Of a stretch of 64,000 nt of DNA, positions 1 to 11,661 are shown piece by piece. Position numbers and translations under genes: made by a program. Below the pieces are notes generated by a model, which saw nothing but the letters and a program-made list of their open reading frames with translations, had not been told where the DNA came from and made no database searches. The stretch covers positions 5,047,167 to 5,111,166 of the forward strand of contig LNAC01000009.1 in the NCBI GenBank assembly GCA_002007465.1. Reading direction: 5' to 3'. The stretch comes from Ailurus styani. Taxonomy: Eukaryota > Chordata > Mammalia > Carnivora > Ailuridae. Position 1 is the stretch's first letter. Every line of letters begins with the position of its first letter.

Positions 1-315
1 TATGGTAGGGCCAGCTTTGAATCCAGTTTAGCTGACTTTGGAATTTATACTCTGTTTAAGAACCACGTATATTAAAAATATTTTTCACATGCATTTTACT
101 CCTTTGTCAAATGTTGTATATGTTAGTAGGATATTAGTAAGAAGCTCTAGTTTTCCTAACATTTAGCATAAGAAAAAAATAGTCTGTTTTTTTCCAGATT
201 GGTTCTGGAAGAGTACTTCGTTCATGAGACCAGGTTCTGTTACTTACTTGTCTCTTTCTGACTTTGAATTCATCATCTCACATTTCTGGGTTTAGTTAGC
301 CAATCAGAAGAATAA
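1..315. other. Unassigned intronic DNA
   Basis: AT-rich single-copy-looking sequence with no reading frame or repeat I recognise. Confidence 0.5.
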
Positions 316-399
316 GGAGGGGCGCCCGGGTGGCTCAGTGGGTTAAAGCCTCTGCCTTCAGCTCAGGTCATGATCTCAGGGTCCTGGGATCAAGGCCGT
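316..399 (+). mobile_element. SINEC, 5' part only
   Basis: A CAN-SINE head (GCGCCCGGGTGGCTCAGTGG through GGTCCTGGGATCAAGGCC) stops after about 85 bp with no CT-rich block or A tail. Retroposons usually lose the 5' end, so a missing 3' part suggests a later deletion. Confidence 0.85.
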
Positions 400-517
400 A
401 TCAGGATGACCAAGGCCAGGCCCATCATTAGAATTACATAATTTTATGTCAGTGTGAGACAGGAACATTTGGAGACTCTTAAGTATTTAGGTTCTTTTTA
501 TGACAATACTGTTGGCA

Positions 518-665
518 AGGCAGATGATTCATTCATCAAACATTTGTTGAATATTTACCATACTCCTGGCAGAGTGGGGAACCCTGGGGTACCTTGAAAA
601 AGGATAGTCCCTGCCCTCAAGGAACTAGCTCAGAGTCTCATGAGGTAGACCATGGTGATCCAAGG
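518..665 (-). mobile_element. L2 LINE 3'-end fragment
   Basis: The run ATTCATTCATCAAACATTTG, then TACTCCTGGCAGAGTGGGGA and CCCTGCCCTCAAGGAACTAG, is the reverse complement of the L2 3' end. Confidence 0.7.
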
Positions 666-889
666 ACAAGAAGATTTGGAAATGCAGAGATAGGAGTCAG
701 CCTAGACTGAAGTGTTGGTGGAGAAGTTAGTGAAGTCTTAAGCCCAAGTGAGAAGGATGAGGAGGTTCTGGCTGGAATCTTTATGATTTAGCTTTTCAGT
801 GACTGCCCAGGTAGCCTGCCCTTCCTAGAAACCTAGAAATGCTGTTTCACTCTTAAATATTAAAAGGCAGATGACATATCTGCTACCAG

Positions 890-1112
890 GTCAAATCCTT
901 TCTCTTGGGAAATTCCTGTTTGCCCTCTTCAAGAGCCAACTCACAGATGTCACCTCTTCCTTAACACTTCTTTGACTCATCTAACAGTGACTTTCTCCTC
1001 TGTACATCCACAGACCTTGATTATGCCTCTTTAGAGTGCACATTTTTGTCTTTCTCCCTCTTCTCTGTATACAGAGTGCCCAGCATAGTGCTTAGTAAGT
1101 ATTGGGAGGGAG
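890..1112 (+). mobile_element. L2 LINE 3'-end fragment
   Basis: Sense L2 landmarks are present: CAGATGTCACCTCTTCCTTA near the start, and GTGCCCAGCATAGTGCTTAG before the end. Confidence 0.7.
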
Positions 1113-1174
1113 GACGGGAGGAAGGGAGAAATGTGCATCTTAGTGGGTTATATCTGAAGTAATTCAAATGACTG

Positions 1175-1440
1175 TAATGACAACCACGGTAATAATAGCA
1201 GCGAGCATATGTTGAGAATTTGCTGTGTGCTAGACACAATTCTGAGTGCTTTGCATGTAATGATTAATTGAATTCTCACAACGGGCCTGTGAGAAGGTTT
1301 TATGATGATCCCTAGTTTGAGAGGTGAGGAGACTGAGGCTGGGAGAGGTTCAGTAACCTGCCTAGGTCAGAGAGCCAGGAGGGAAGACGCAGTCGTGGCG
1401 CCCAGGCACTCCAGCTGCAGACAGTGTTCTTCATCTCTGT
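1175..1440 (-). mobile_element. MIR SINE
   Basis: Antisense MIR core: TGTGTGCTAGACACAATTCT, TTGAATTCTCACAACGGGCC and GAGGAGACTGAGGCTGGGAG in the expected order. Confidence 0.8.
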
Positions 1441-2945
1441 GTTACACTTGCGTGATGTGTGAAGGGCTCCCAGAGGTCTTCCACTTGTTATTGTGAGGTT
1501 AATTCTCAGCCAGTTTTTAAGTGGCTCCTCGTTTCCCCCAGGGGGTTGGCCACAAAGGTGATGATCATTCCTTTTGCCCTGAGGTTTTCATAAAGTCTTT
1601 TTGCCAGTGGAATATTTGTAGCTGAAGCCATTTAGGAGACAATGAGGTGCTTAGGGACAGAGTGCTGCTGTTGTACAGATGACACAATGTTTTATGTGCT
1701 GCCGTCTTTAAGGGTGCAGGCTCTGTTTCCTCAGGCCTGAATGATTGAGGGACATGAGTGAGAGTAAGCAGATTGCAGTTTAATCTTAGAAAGATCGAGG
1801 TAATTTGTACAGACCTGTAAGTATTTGGACTTGACTAGGAGGAAGGATGTTGCTCGTAGAAAAAGGAGAAAAATACTAAAGTGTATTTTGTGTGCAAAAC
1901 AAAAGGTCTTTCTGTGAAATTGGTAACGTCCAGATGATTATTTTCCAAGAAAGATGATTTCCAAAGTGAGATTTAAGCCATTTAAAAATCTGAATTGATG
2001 GGAGTACTTTTCTTCTCTTTCACCACTCTCTCCTCACATTGTGTCCCTAAGGTCAACCAGTGATTCCTTCTCAGTGTCTGTCAGATTTGACACTTCTCAG
2101 ATTCGCCAGTCGCTTCCTTGTTCTAGGACCTCTCACATCCCATTTATGTTACAGCTGCAGCTTCCAAGCTGGTCTCCCTGCCACTTGTCCCCTCTCCCTC
2201 CACGTGTCCTATTTGTGGCCAGATGAAATACCCCCATTGCCCTCCTGAGGTAGCAAAACTAAACCCGTCCACTGACAGAGCCTGTCAGCAGCAGCACCCT
2301 CTCCCCCCACATACCTTCCATCTTATTTTGTACTGTTAAGTTCGCCCTTTATTTACCCATCACCTACCTTCCTCTTGTAGGTATGCTACTTTAATGAAGA
2401 CATCATTTCTCATTTAAGCTCCATGATAGCCCAGAGAGACAGAGATAGAGAAAGAGAGATTTTTATTCTAGTTTTCTAGATGAGGAAACCAAGAGACAGA
2501 GAGAAAACCCCAGAAAGGAACTGGCATGTAGGTGCAAAGTAATTATCTGGTGAATGAATAAATAGATGATTGAAAGCCGATAATTAAGAAAGTTTATCTA
2601 GTACTTGATCCTGGGCCAGTCTGATTCTAGATCTTCTGTCACCCTGCCTCCTGATAGAGCCCCATTTTCCCTACTCCCTGACAGTTTTGTTCTCTGACCA
2701 TGAGCTCTTTCTAATTTTTCAGGCTGTTGCTCCAGTTATTTCTTCAGCTTAGACTGTATTTACCCCATTTCCTTATTTTCTTCAGAACATAGGTCAAAAC
2801 TCACTCTGATTGGCACTTTGATACCTGAACCACTTTTTATCTGCCATTCCCTCAGTGCTATAACATTACAATATACCTTATTAGATACTGATTTGTGTCC
2901 TGCCCTTTCCTTCTCTTCTCTTTTCTTTCTTTTTCTTTCTTTCTT
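1441..2945. other. Mostly unassigned DNA with weak ancient repeat traces
   Basis: A weak antisense MIR-like trace (GATGAGGAAACCAAGAGACA) lies near 2480, and 2610-2900 has some L2-like wording (AGGTCAAAACTCACTCTGAT). Neither is strong. Short open frames here look like chance. Confidence 0.4.
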
Positions 2946-3048
2946 GACTTTATTTTTAAGTACTCTCTACACCCAGCATGGGGCTCAAACTCACAACCTC
3001 AAGATCAGAAGTCCCATGTTCCACCAACTAAGCCAGCCAGACACCCCT
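2946..3048 (-). mobile_element. Old SINEC
   Basis: Reverse complement of an old carnivore SINE: GTACTCTCTACACCCAGCAT, GGGGCTCAAACTCACAACCT and CCAGCCAGACACCCC. Its divergence points to an early subfamily. Confidence 0.85.
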
Positions 3049-3129
3049 GATTTATGATATTTCTAATCAGATCACATGTGGTATGTATGTCTTCAAAGAT
3101 AGATTCCTGGGCTCCTTGGGCAAAAGGCT

Positions 3130-3240
3130 GGGTGTGATGGATTAAGTGTCAGGCAGACTTGAGTCTTGGCTTTGCCACTTATTATGCAAGTTTGGATAAA
3201 TGAGAGCTTAACTTCCATTGGACCCAGTGTCCTCGACTTC
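3130..3240 (+). mobile_element. MIR fragment
   Basis: Sense MIR wording: CAGACTTGAGTCTTGGCTTT followed by GCCACTTATTATGCAAGTTT. Confidence 0.6.
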
Positions 3241-3315
3241 CAAGCCCTACTTTTAGTCATTAGCCCATAACAGGTCAGCAGGACAAATTGATTATTTTTC
3301 CAGTTAATTAATACT

Positions 3316-3333
3316 TTTTTATTTTTAAAGATT

Positions 3334-3376
<43 letters not shown>

Positions 3377-3516
3377 TTTGACAGAGAGTGCACAAGCAGG
3401 GGGAGCGGCAGGCAGAGGGAAAAGCAGACTCCCCTGCTGAGCAAGGAGCTTGAGGGGTGGACACGGGGCTCCATCCCAGGACCCTGGGATCATGACCTGA
3501 GCCATCCAGGAGCCCC
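3316..3516 (-). mobile_element. SINEC with ATTT-expanded tail and internal deletion
   Basis: Antisense SINEC preceded by about a dozen TTTA units grown from its tail. The segment between GATCATGACCTGAGCC and the head is missing about 25 bp. Degenerate target duplication: AATTAATACTT before, AATTAATGCTT after. Confidence 0.9.
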
Positions 3517-5880
3517 AATTAATGCTTGTTTAGTTGTGGATGGTCTGGTAACTTGATACACTGGTGTACTTGCCCTGGGTGCAGTATTTAGTTTAGAATT
3601 TTCTCCTTAGGAATGATGACCATTCCAGCAGTGTTAGATCAACTTTCCCAGCCCACATATTAGAGGACATGCAGTTAGTTATCTGGCAGATGTTAGAATT
3701 ACAGAATTGTTATGTGAGGGGGGAAGAGTTTTGAATTATCTAATTTGCCAAATTATTTAATTTGCCTTTATGTGTCTTTGATTAAGTACACATTAATACT
3801 TTCCTAGGTACTTTTTCAAACCAATACATCCCTTAATGTTTTGTTTTGTTTTGTTTTGTTTTAAGTGTTTGGTTTAGTTTTTTTCTTTCTCTCTAGTCCT
3901 GTATTTTCGTTCTCATCTGTATGTCTCTTTCAGGGTAACTGCCTGTTCTAAGCATCACACCTGTCATTGGAGAAGAGTTTGCTGCCTTTGCTTGGCTCAG
4001 GGTCATGTTCATTTCGAAGCATGTCTCCTTTTCTCTTTTGTGCAACAGCAGTTCCCCAGAGTTCCTTCCGGCACAGATCCGTGGAGGCGGAAGACTTGGG
4101 AATAGGGAATGTCACCTGTGTCCTGGGAAGACACCTCAGAGCCACAGCTATCCCACCATCCCACAGCCGGTACTAAGAGCTCATACCTGGGCCAGACTGA
4201 GTTGAGATGTGTTTAAGCAGATAGAGTCCCCCAGACTAGAGGAGCTGTGTTTAAGCAGATAGAGACCTGTACCCTAGCAATCTTTATTTCTTTTAATTTA
4301 GTGAAGACTTGAGCTACTTAGACCACGTGTATACAGTTGTGAGATAAACTACTATCCTTGCTCTGAAGGAGCTTTCAGACTACTAGGTGTACAAACCACA
4401 ATGAAGAGCCATTAAGGAAATTTTAAATTAAAGACAACTTCAAAATCAAAATTTCATGTGTCTGTTTTTGAGCAGTAGGTGCTAAATCATCTCTACATCT
4501 TTTTGCATAATTTAGTTTTAGTCTATGTGTAATTTTACATTCTGCTTTCACACCTACCTTTGTTATCTTTGAATTTTTCTTCTTCTCTATTCTTTTCACT
4601 GACTAGCTTACATTCCTTTGAGCATATATTCCACAGTTTCCATGTCTCTTAGAGGCTGCTTCATGAATAGTCTTGTAGAGGAGGCAAAGGTAGGGAATGT
4701 TTTATCAAAAAGTAGAGCTGTGATCTTGGTCGCTTGGGTCTGTGGTCTGAACATGCAGTGGAAGGTCGTTTTCATGATTTTTTTTAGGGTTTTTATTTTA
4801 TTTTATTTTATTTTTTGAGCAGCATCTGGGGAACATATAGAGAAAAAGACTGGGAGGTAGGGGAATGCAGTGAGAGTTTGTATCTAGTGGTTTCAATTCA
4901 GTTTGTGAAGTGTTGGGAGACTAATCTTCTGAGAAGAGACTTGTGCCACCAATAATGTTTGAGGGGAGTGGGGCTGTTCTAAGTTTCTTGCTGTTGGTAT
5001 GAATAGACATTTAAGAACATCCGATAAATCTGAGTGCAGAATTTGCAGGACCTGATGTCTTCCTGGCCCTGTGGAAACAGTAGGTTTCATGATGGGAGGG
5101 CTGGAATTGCAGGAGAACTGTGTGCCACTGTCTCAGTGCAGAGAGGGGAAGGATTAGGGCTGAAGAGGATGACTCCAACATTAGACTGGTTAGCTCTCTC
5201 TGCGGACTATTAAGGGATGACCTGTCCACTCAGTAGATTGTCATGGAGCAAAGCAGAGGACAGCAGTCGACAGGTGTGTTTTCCTGTCCTGAAGTTCTGT
5301 CGTTTTCTTGCTGGTACATCTTTGTGATGAAATCTTTGAGCCTTAGTTCCCTTACATGAAAAAAATTGGAGAGATAGTACGTACTGGCCGTGGTTATTTT
5401 GAAGGTTGAATGGAGGATACCTTGCAGGTGCTCATAGGCTGCTTGTTGTCACTGCAGTGAGTTATTCTATTTAGTGTGTTTTGAGACTTCAACTTTCTGT
5501 CTCTCCTGTAACCCTGCATTGAGCATAACCAGGATCATTTTGCACAGAGAAATTGAAACCATGCCTGACTTCACCAGTACTCAGTTCGCCCCAAGGAAAT
5601 GGGCTCGTGAAGCTGTGCAGGGTTCCTTTGTTAGTTAGAAAGGAGGTGAAACCATAATTGTTTCAGTGGGATTTTTTTTTCCTCTTCTCCACCTTGTGAA
5701 AAGTGTATTCATGTGTTTTATAAGACTCCCCTACAAGTCTAATTTGATGACAAGAATCGCCATTATTGCTAAATTTATTATACTTTCACCTCTTTTCCCT
5801 GAGTGACTCATTATTGAGTCCTGGAAATGCAACTGTGTTTTTGTTTAGGAGGAGGTGGTGGTGAGGGAGAACTTGGGGAT
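3517..5880. other. Unassigned intronic DNA
   Basis: It holds a GTTTT pentamer run at 3838-3862 and a 19-bp direct repeat (TGTGTTTAAGCAGATAGAG) near 4207 and 4246. No convincing repeat family or gene. Confidence 0.5.
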
Positions 5881-6450
5881 GACTTTTAAATAAGAGAACT
5901 TTGTATTATATTTATCTGTCTGGAGGCAATAAATCTGTTTCAGCAGATTAAATACAGACTTCTTTATAAAGCCCTATTTTCTCAAACCTCTTATCAGCAG
6001 CACTTGGCAGTAATCACACCTACGGAAACTTGTAATTTTCCTCAAGGAGGTGACACTGACAGAATTAAAAATGAAGGAGCCCCCCTGAAAAGCAAGTTCA
6101 TTACAAATTAACAGTGGTCTTAGCAAAGCAGTGGGCTAAGGCGTGTCAAATAGCGATATGGATAAAGAAACCCAGCATTTTAAACTGTCAGAGCTGGGAG
6201 CAGGGCTAGCCTGAGAACAAATTAATCACATATTGTCAAGGCAAAGTTGCATCAAATTAACACATCGGATTCCAGCATATTAATGTTAGAATGCTTTCAC
6301 CTGATTATTACTGCAAACCATTGCCACTCTTTGAATGCAAAGATATAATTAAATTGCTAAATAGAAAGTGCATATAATATCTCCACATGCATTTAGGATG
6401 CATGAGCTGAAAAGTGCACATCCTAGGAAGTGACAGATTCTATTTGTAGG
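5881..6450. promoter_or_regulatory. Candidate conserved noncoding element
   Basis: Repeat-free, balanced-composition block with several homeodomain-type cores (AATTAA, TTAATCAC, ATTAAAC) and no coding frame. This texture is typical of deeply conserved vertebrate noncoding elements; conservation itself was not tested. Confidence 0.4.
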
Positions 6451-7684
6451 GGGAAAACTTTACTTTTTTTCCCTTTTATTTACTTGTGAGTACTAGAGTA
6501 TGAAATTAGAAAAGTTAGTTATGTTATTCATATCCTATATGAGTTAGATGAAATACAGGTTTAATTTAACTGATTTGCTACACTGGCTATGAGTACATAA
6601 TTACCTCTGTGTTTTTCTGGAAGAGAAATGGGAAAATGTTGCACAATGGTCCTTTGCAACAAAATTGCCCATTACACATAATCTTAGTGGTGGATTTATC
6701 ATCAGAAGGTGCTTTGGAGAAACTAGACTGGCCATTATGACAACCGTCTTTTACATGGGGTTGCTTTCTGGCTCTGCTTAACATAGTATGTGTGTTTTAT
6801 GATATTCAGAATGAGAACTCTGGCTCAGTCGTGGTTGACCTTTGTGATCAAGGATATAGCCCAGCAGGAAGAACTTGCTTTTTCGTAGTCCCTGCTTGTC
6901 CTAGATTACCAGGCCTTCTGGTTTGTTATCTCTGCTACTCACATTTAGCCTTATTGTCTCTGTTATTCACACTCAGGCTGGACTATTCCCCCTGCACCCT
7001 CTACCAAGCTCTGTTGGTCCTCTGCATTAAAAATCTTCTTAGAACTCACTTCCTTTCTTGAGGACTTCTTTAGCAACCCAGGTATCCACAGACTTCTCCA
7101 GCTTGAAACAGAGCAGTCTTGATTTACTAGTCTCACTTAGCAGCAGTCAGGGCTTGTAAACCTGACAAAGAGGAGTAGTGATCATTAGGAGCCAGCATGG
7201 ACTCACTTAGAACCTGGCAGGGTAAGATAACCTCATTTCTTTCATGGGTAGGGTGATTGGCCAGATAGAGTACTGTGGTCATGGCATTGTGAATTTCACT
7301 AAAAGGGACCCTTGGCTGTCTCAAAGGTTACAAGAGTGTAGATGTCATTGCTTCCTGGACATTTCTATTTTGTAGGAGATCTGATCTAAGACCTTTGTTC
7401 CCCTCAGGGTCAGTGCCTCTTGCCTGTCAGCACTCTTCCATCCTCCAGCCCCACATAGTGAGGTTCTGAGCTCGAGCCTGCAAACTCGTTTTGATATTTA
7501 TGTCACTAGAATATGTTTGTGAACTAAGTGTGTTGCAAAAGCCATGTTTATTGCACTCCAAAGACTTCTAAAAGTACGTTTTGTATTATCTGTGGTGCTG
7601 CCAGGCCCTGCTAGTTTAGATGTTTAGGAGTGAGCCATGCCTGCGTTGTTAAGTGTACAGTGAGGTAGTGTTAATTATTTACAC
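6451..7684. other. Unassigned intronic DNA
   Basis: No gene. A faint L2-like patch (AGAACTCACTTCCTTTCTTG) lies near 7040. Confidence 0.45.
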
Positions 7685-7885
7685 CTTACTGTGCAACAAA
7701 TCTCTAGAACTTTTTCATCTTACAGAACTGAAACTCACAATTCCTCCTTTCTTCTTCCCCCCACCCAACAGCCCCTAGAAACACCATTCTACTTTCCTTT
7801 TCTCAGAGTTGGACTATTTTAGATGCCTCACATAAGTAGAATCACGCAGTATTTGTCTTTTTGTGACTCGCTTATGCTAAGTGAA

Positions 7886-8014
7886 ACTTAGCATAATGTC
7901 CTCAAGATTGATCCACATTGTAACTGACAGGATTTCCTTCTCTTTTTNTTCACTTAGCATAATGTCCTCAAGATTGATCCACATTGTAACTGACAGGATT
8001 TCCTTCTCTTTTTT
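7886..8014. repeat. Duplicated contig-end overlap around N at 7948
   Basis: About 62 bp (from ACTTAGCATAATGTCCTCAA to a T run) occurs at 7886-7947 and again from 7952, separated by N, TT and C. Identity and the single N at a homopolymer point to unmerged contig ends. Confidence 0.85.
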
Positions 8015-8597
8015 TTGGAGGTGGAATAGTATTCCATTGCATGTATGTATCATATTTCCTTTATCTATTCATCTCTAGGTAGACATTTAAGATTGCTTCA
8101 TCTTCTTGGCTATTATGAATAATGCTTCAGTGAGCATGGGCATGCAAATGTCTCTTCAAGATCCTGTTTTCATTTCTTTTGGATATATACGTAGAGGTGA
8201 AATTGCTGGATCATATGATAATTCTATTTTTAATATTTTGAGGAACCTCCATATAATTTTCCATAGAAGCTGCACCATTTTACATTTCTACCAACTGTGC
8301 ACAAGGGTTCCATTTTCTCCACATTTTCACCAACACTTGGTGTTATCTGTTTTGGAGGCTTTTTTTGCTTTTCTTCGTTTTGTTTTTTTGTTTTGGGTGT
8401 TTTGTTTTGTTTTTAATAATGAGCATCCTGACAGATGTAAGGTGATACCTCATTATGGTTTTGGTTTGCTATGACTTGTGATATTGAGCATCTTTTCAAG
8501 TGCTTGTTGGCCATTTGTATATCTTCTTTGGAGAAATTTCCCTTGTCCATTTTTAAATTGGTTTTTTTATTGTTGAGTTGTAAGAGTTCCTTATATA

Positions 8598-8795
8598 GGG
8601 CGCCTGGGTGGCTCAGTCGTTAGGCGTCTGCCTTCAGCTCAGGTCATGATCCCAGGGTGCGGGGATTGAACCTCGCATCAGGCTCCCTGCTTACCGGGAA
8701 CCCTGCTTCTCCCTCTCCCACTCCCCCTGCTCGTGTTCCCTCTCTTGCTGTGTCTTTCTCTGTCAAATAAATAAATAAAATCTTTAAAAAAAAAA
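8598..8795 (+). mobile_element. SINEC inserted in L1
   Basis: Full-length arctoid-type SINE ending in an A tail. Perfect 16-bp target duplication AAGAGTTCCTTATATA at 8582-8597 and 8796-8811, inside antisense L1 sequence. Confidence 0.95.
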
Positions 8796-9322
8796 AAGAG
8801 TTCCTTATATATTCTGGGTGTTAACCCTTTATCAGATATATGGTTTGCAAATATTTCCCCTTCCTGTTTTGTTGTTCTCTTTTCACTCTATTGACTATTT
8901 CTTTTGGTGGGCAGACATTTTAAGTTTGATGTAGTTTCACTTGTCTGTTTTTCCTTCTGTTGCCTGTTTTTGGAGTCATATCCAAAAAATCACTGCTAAA
9001 TCCATTGTCAACAAGCTTTTCCCCTATGTTTTCTTCTAGGGGTTTTATAGTTTCAGGTCTTACATTTAGGTCTTTCATCCATTTTGAGTTAATCTTTGCA
9101 ATGTGGTGTAAGGTAAGGGTACAGCTTCATTGTCTTACATGTGGCTATCCAGTTTTCTCAACACCACTTGTTGAAGAGACACCTTCTTGTCCTAAATGAC
9201 TTATAATGAGAGCACAGTTATAAGTGGAAAAGTAATGCTTAGAGCTTTATCCTTCATATTTATGTGACTCTTCTTGCTAATTTACATAGTGAAGGATTTT
9301 ATTTAAAATGCCCTTTTTCTTG

Positions 9323-9521
9323 GGGCGCCTAGGTGGCTGTCGGTTAAGCATCTGCTTTCCACTCAGGTCATGATCCCAGGATCCTGGGATCGAGCCCCGC
9401 ATTGGGCTCCCTGCTCAGTAGGGAGTCTGCTTCTCCTTCTTACCACTCCTGTTCTCTCTCGCTATCTCTATCACTATCTCTTGTCTCTCTCTAAATAAAT
9501 AAATAAAATCTTTTTTAAAAA
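9323..9521 (+). mobile_element. SINEC
   Basis: Full-length SINE with slightly diverged target duplication: ATGCCCTTTTTCTTG (9308-9322) and ATACCCTTTTCCTTG (9522-9536). Confidence 0.93.
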
Positions 9522-9534
9522 ATACCCTTTTCCT

Positions 9535-9625
9535 TGTGGTAATCACGGTGTATACATAAATCATTATGTTGGACACATTTAGTACAATGTTATACGTCAG
9601 TTATTTCTCGTTAAGACAGGGGGGA
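9535..9625 (+). mobile_element. L1 3' terminus
   Basis: Sense L1 3'UTR end: GTGGTAATCACGGTGTATAC, ATCATTATGTTGGACACATT and a closing stretch like the usual TCAATAAAA end, with only a decayed tail. Confidence 0.7.
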
Positions 9626-9659
9626 GAAATACCTTTTCCCTGCCTCATCACCTGCAGTC

Positions 9660-9945
9660 CATATTCTGTGATACCATGGTCCTCTTCTTTGTATGTTATG
9701 TTCTCTCTGCCAGAGTGTCTTCCTATGTCAGTGAATTCCTTGTTTATTCAGTAAGATTCAGCCTACATATGATCTCCTCTGACTCTCTCACGCTCACTCC
9801 TGCAAGTAGTACTTATCACACTCCATTGTAATTATATTTATATATCCTTTTCTCCCTTGAGAATGTCAGCTCTGTTTGGACAAGGACAATGTCTGGTTTG
9901 TCACAGAGCCTAGCATCCAGTGGTCACTTAGGAAAACTAAATGTA
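9660..9945 (+). mobile_element. L2 LINE fragment
   Basis: Sense L2: CCTGCAAGTAGTACTTATCA, CTCCCTTGAGAATGTCAGCT and AGAGCCTAGCATCCAGTGGT in the order of the L2 3' end. Confidence 0.8.
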
Positions 9946-10156
9946 TGAATAGGCCATCTTTGCCATAGACTGTAAAATTATGAAGGGTAGGATGCCTAAG
10001 TTTATATATAACTAGATGAGCTTCTGTCTCCTCAATTCTAAAATTAGGAGATGGAAAAACTAATAATAAAATGAGATTAGGAGGTAGATAGTTCTCTGAG
10101 GTCCCTTCTGGCTCCAAGTCTATAAATATCTACATAGGGAATTCTTATCCAAGTAC

Positions 10157-10404
10157 TCCCAGAGCTTCAGTTCCACAAATCCCACAAGAGCTGCCGACAA
10201 ATAGGACAGATCTTCACTTTTTTGTTTGGTGGGTGGGGCGCTAAGGAATTTTGCCACTTAAGAGTCAGGTGAAGTCAAGTCTGTTGGCTAAGCTTTACCA
10301 GGGTGCTCTGGTGCCAGCAAGTCTGGCTTTCACTGCAGGCAAGGCATCCCCATTTCACCCTCTTCTTTGGCCTTACTGTCCTTATTTCTAAAATTGGAGA
10401 GATT
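10157..10404. repeat. 248-bp exact duplicate, copy 1 (next to SINE)
   Basis: Runs from TCCCAGAGCTTCAGTTCCAC to AAAATTGGAGAGATT and is identical to 10623-10870. Copy 1 is followed directly by a SINEC. Confidence 0.95.
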
Positions 10405-10405
10405 A

Positions 10406-10616
10406 GGGGGCGCCTGGGTGGCTCAGTGGGTTAAAGCCTCTGCTTTCGGCTCAGGTCATGATCTCAGCGTCCTGGGATCGAGGCCTGCATTGGGCTCTCT
10501 GCTCAGCAGGGAGCCTGCTTCCTCCTCTCCCTGTCTCTCTGCCTGCCTCTCTGCCTACTTGTAATCTCTCTCTCTGTGTCAAATAAATAAATAAATAAAA
10601 TCTTTAAAAAAAAAAA
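10406..10616 (+). mobile_element. Young mustelid-type SINEC, possibly polymorphic
   Basis: Near-consensus head, body, CT-rich block, AAATAAATAAATAAATAAAA and A tail. No proper 3' target duplication follows: the sequence reaches N at 10622, then restarts 248 bp upstream of the same target in a SINE-free version. Confidence 0.92.
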
Positions 10617-10622
10617 GAATAN

Positions 10623-10870
10623 TCCCAGAGCTTCAGTTCCACAAATCCCACAAGAGCTGCCGACAAATAGGACAGATCTTCACTTTTTTGTTTGGTGGGT
10701 GGGGCGCTAAGGAATTTTGCCACTTAAGAGTCAGGTGAAGTCAAGTCTGTTGGCTAAGCTTTACCAGGGTGCTCTGGTGCCAGCAAGTCTGGCTTTCACT
10801 GCAGGCAAGGCATCCCCATTTCACCCTCTTCTTTGGCCTTACTGTCCTTATTTCTAAAATTGGAGAGATT
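10623..10870. repeat. 248-bp exact duplicate, copy 2 (no SINE)
   Basis: Identical to 10157-10404, but continues into GATCCATTTTTACAG without a SINE. Reads as the empty allele placed in tandem with the filled allele. Confidence 0.95.
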
Positions 10871-11294
10871 GATCCATTTTTACAGTTCAGTGCATGTGTG
10901 TTTGAGGGGGGGAATGAATGTATTTTGAACGAGCACCTTCGATATTTTAATGTTATGTAAGGAAAATAAAACGTATTTTTTATAAAATACTTAGAAAAAT
11001 GTAAAGCTTCATGAAGATTTGACTGTTGGAAATATACAGAAGATAGACAAAATTTTAATGGCTGTGGTGAGGTACACATCATCTTTGGGGGAATGTGAGA
11101 TTTTTATAATCATCAGAAGGGGTCACAGGTTAAAGATGGTCATGAAACACTGCGTTAGTTTCTGTTGCTATTCTAATTTTCTATGATTCTGTAATGATGA
11201 AAATTTCACAGAAGGCTTCAAAGGGATGAGCCCTGCTTAGTTCTGATGTATGTATGTCTTGCACCTACAGTTCTTGTTTGCTTGTGTGTTTTTC
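10871..11294. other. Unassigned intronic DNA
   Basis: No coding or repeat signal recognised. Confidence 0.5.
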
Positions 11295-11515
11295 TAAATT
11301 GAATCCTGACTCTACCATTTACTAGCTATATAACCACAGGCAAATCACTTAATTTCTCTCAGCCTTAATTTTTTTCATCTGTGAACAGGATATGATAACA
11401 CCTTTATAAGGTAATAGTAAGAATTAAATTAGATAATTAAAGCTCTTAGCTTAGTGGCTGGTGTATCATAAATATTCTATTTATATTATTTATTATTGTT
11501 AATATAGTATTGTTA
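11295..11515 (+). mobile_element. MIR SINE
   Basis: Sense MIR: GAATCCTGACTCTACCATTT, CAGGCAAATCACTTAATTTC and GTGGCTGGTGTATCATAAAT at the expected spacing. Confidence 0.85.
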
Positions 11516-11661
11516 AGAGTTTGGAAGTGAACATTACCACACCTGACTTTGGAACTTTGAGAAGTAGTTGTAGAAATTAGGGGAAAAAATATTCAATTTG
11601 TTGTTGGCAAATCTGGTTAGGATCTTCACCCTGATACCTTAATATCTCTACTGAGTTTAGA

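Larger units (their letters stand above)
7685..9220 (-). mobile_element. L1 3' region, antisense, carrying a SINEC
   Basis: Reverse-complement L1 landmarks in order: GGACTATTTTAGATGCCTCA, ATTGCTGGATCATATGATAA, GAGGAACCTCCATATAATTT and TTAACCCTTTATCAGATATA. Split by the SINE at 8598-8795 and containing a 66-bp-offset false duplication at its start. Confidence 0.9.

Noticed and set aside
8106..8474. 122-codon plus-strand frame
   Set aside because: Antisense reading of an L1 3' region; the same wording recurs in other L1 copies in the window.
10406..10480. tRNA gene (A-box/B-box-like words in the SINE head)
   Set aside because: The same sequence is repeated in dozens of SINEC copies; it is the tRNA-derived SINE promoter and does not fold as a functional tRNA.
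10157..10870. True segmental tandem duplication
   Set aside because: Zero divergence between copies, an N at the join and loss of the SINE in copy 2 fit allele concatenation better.
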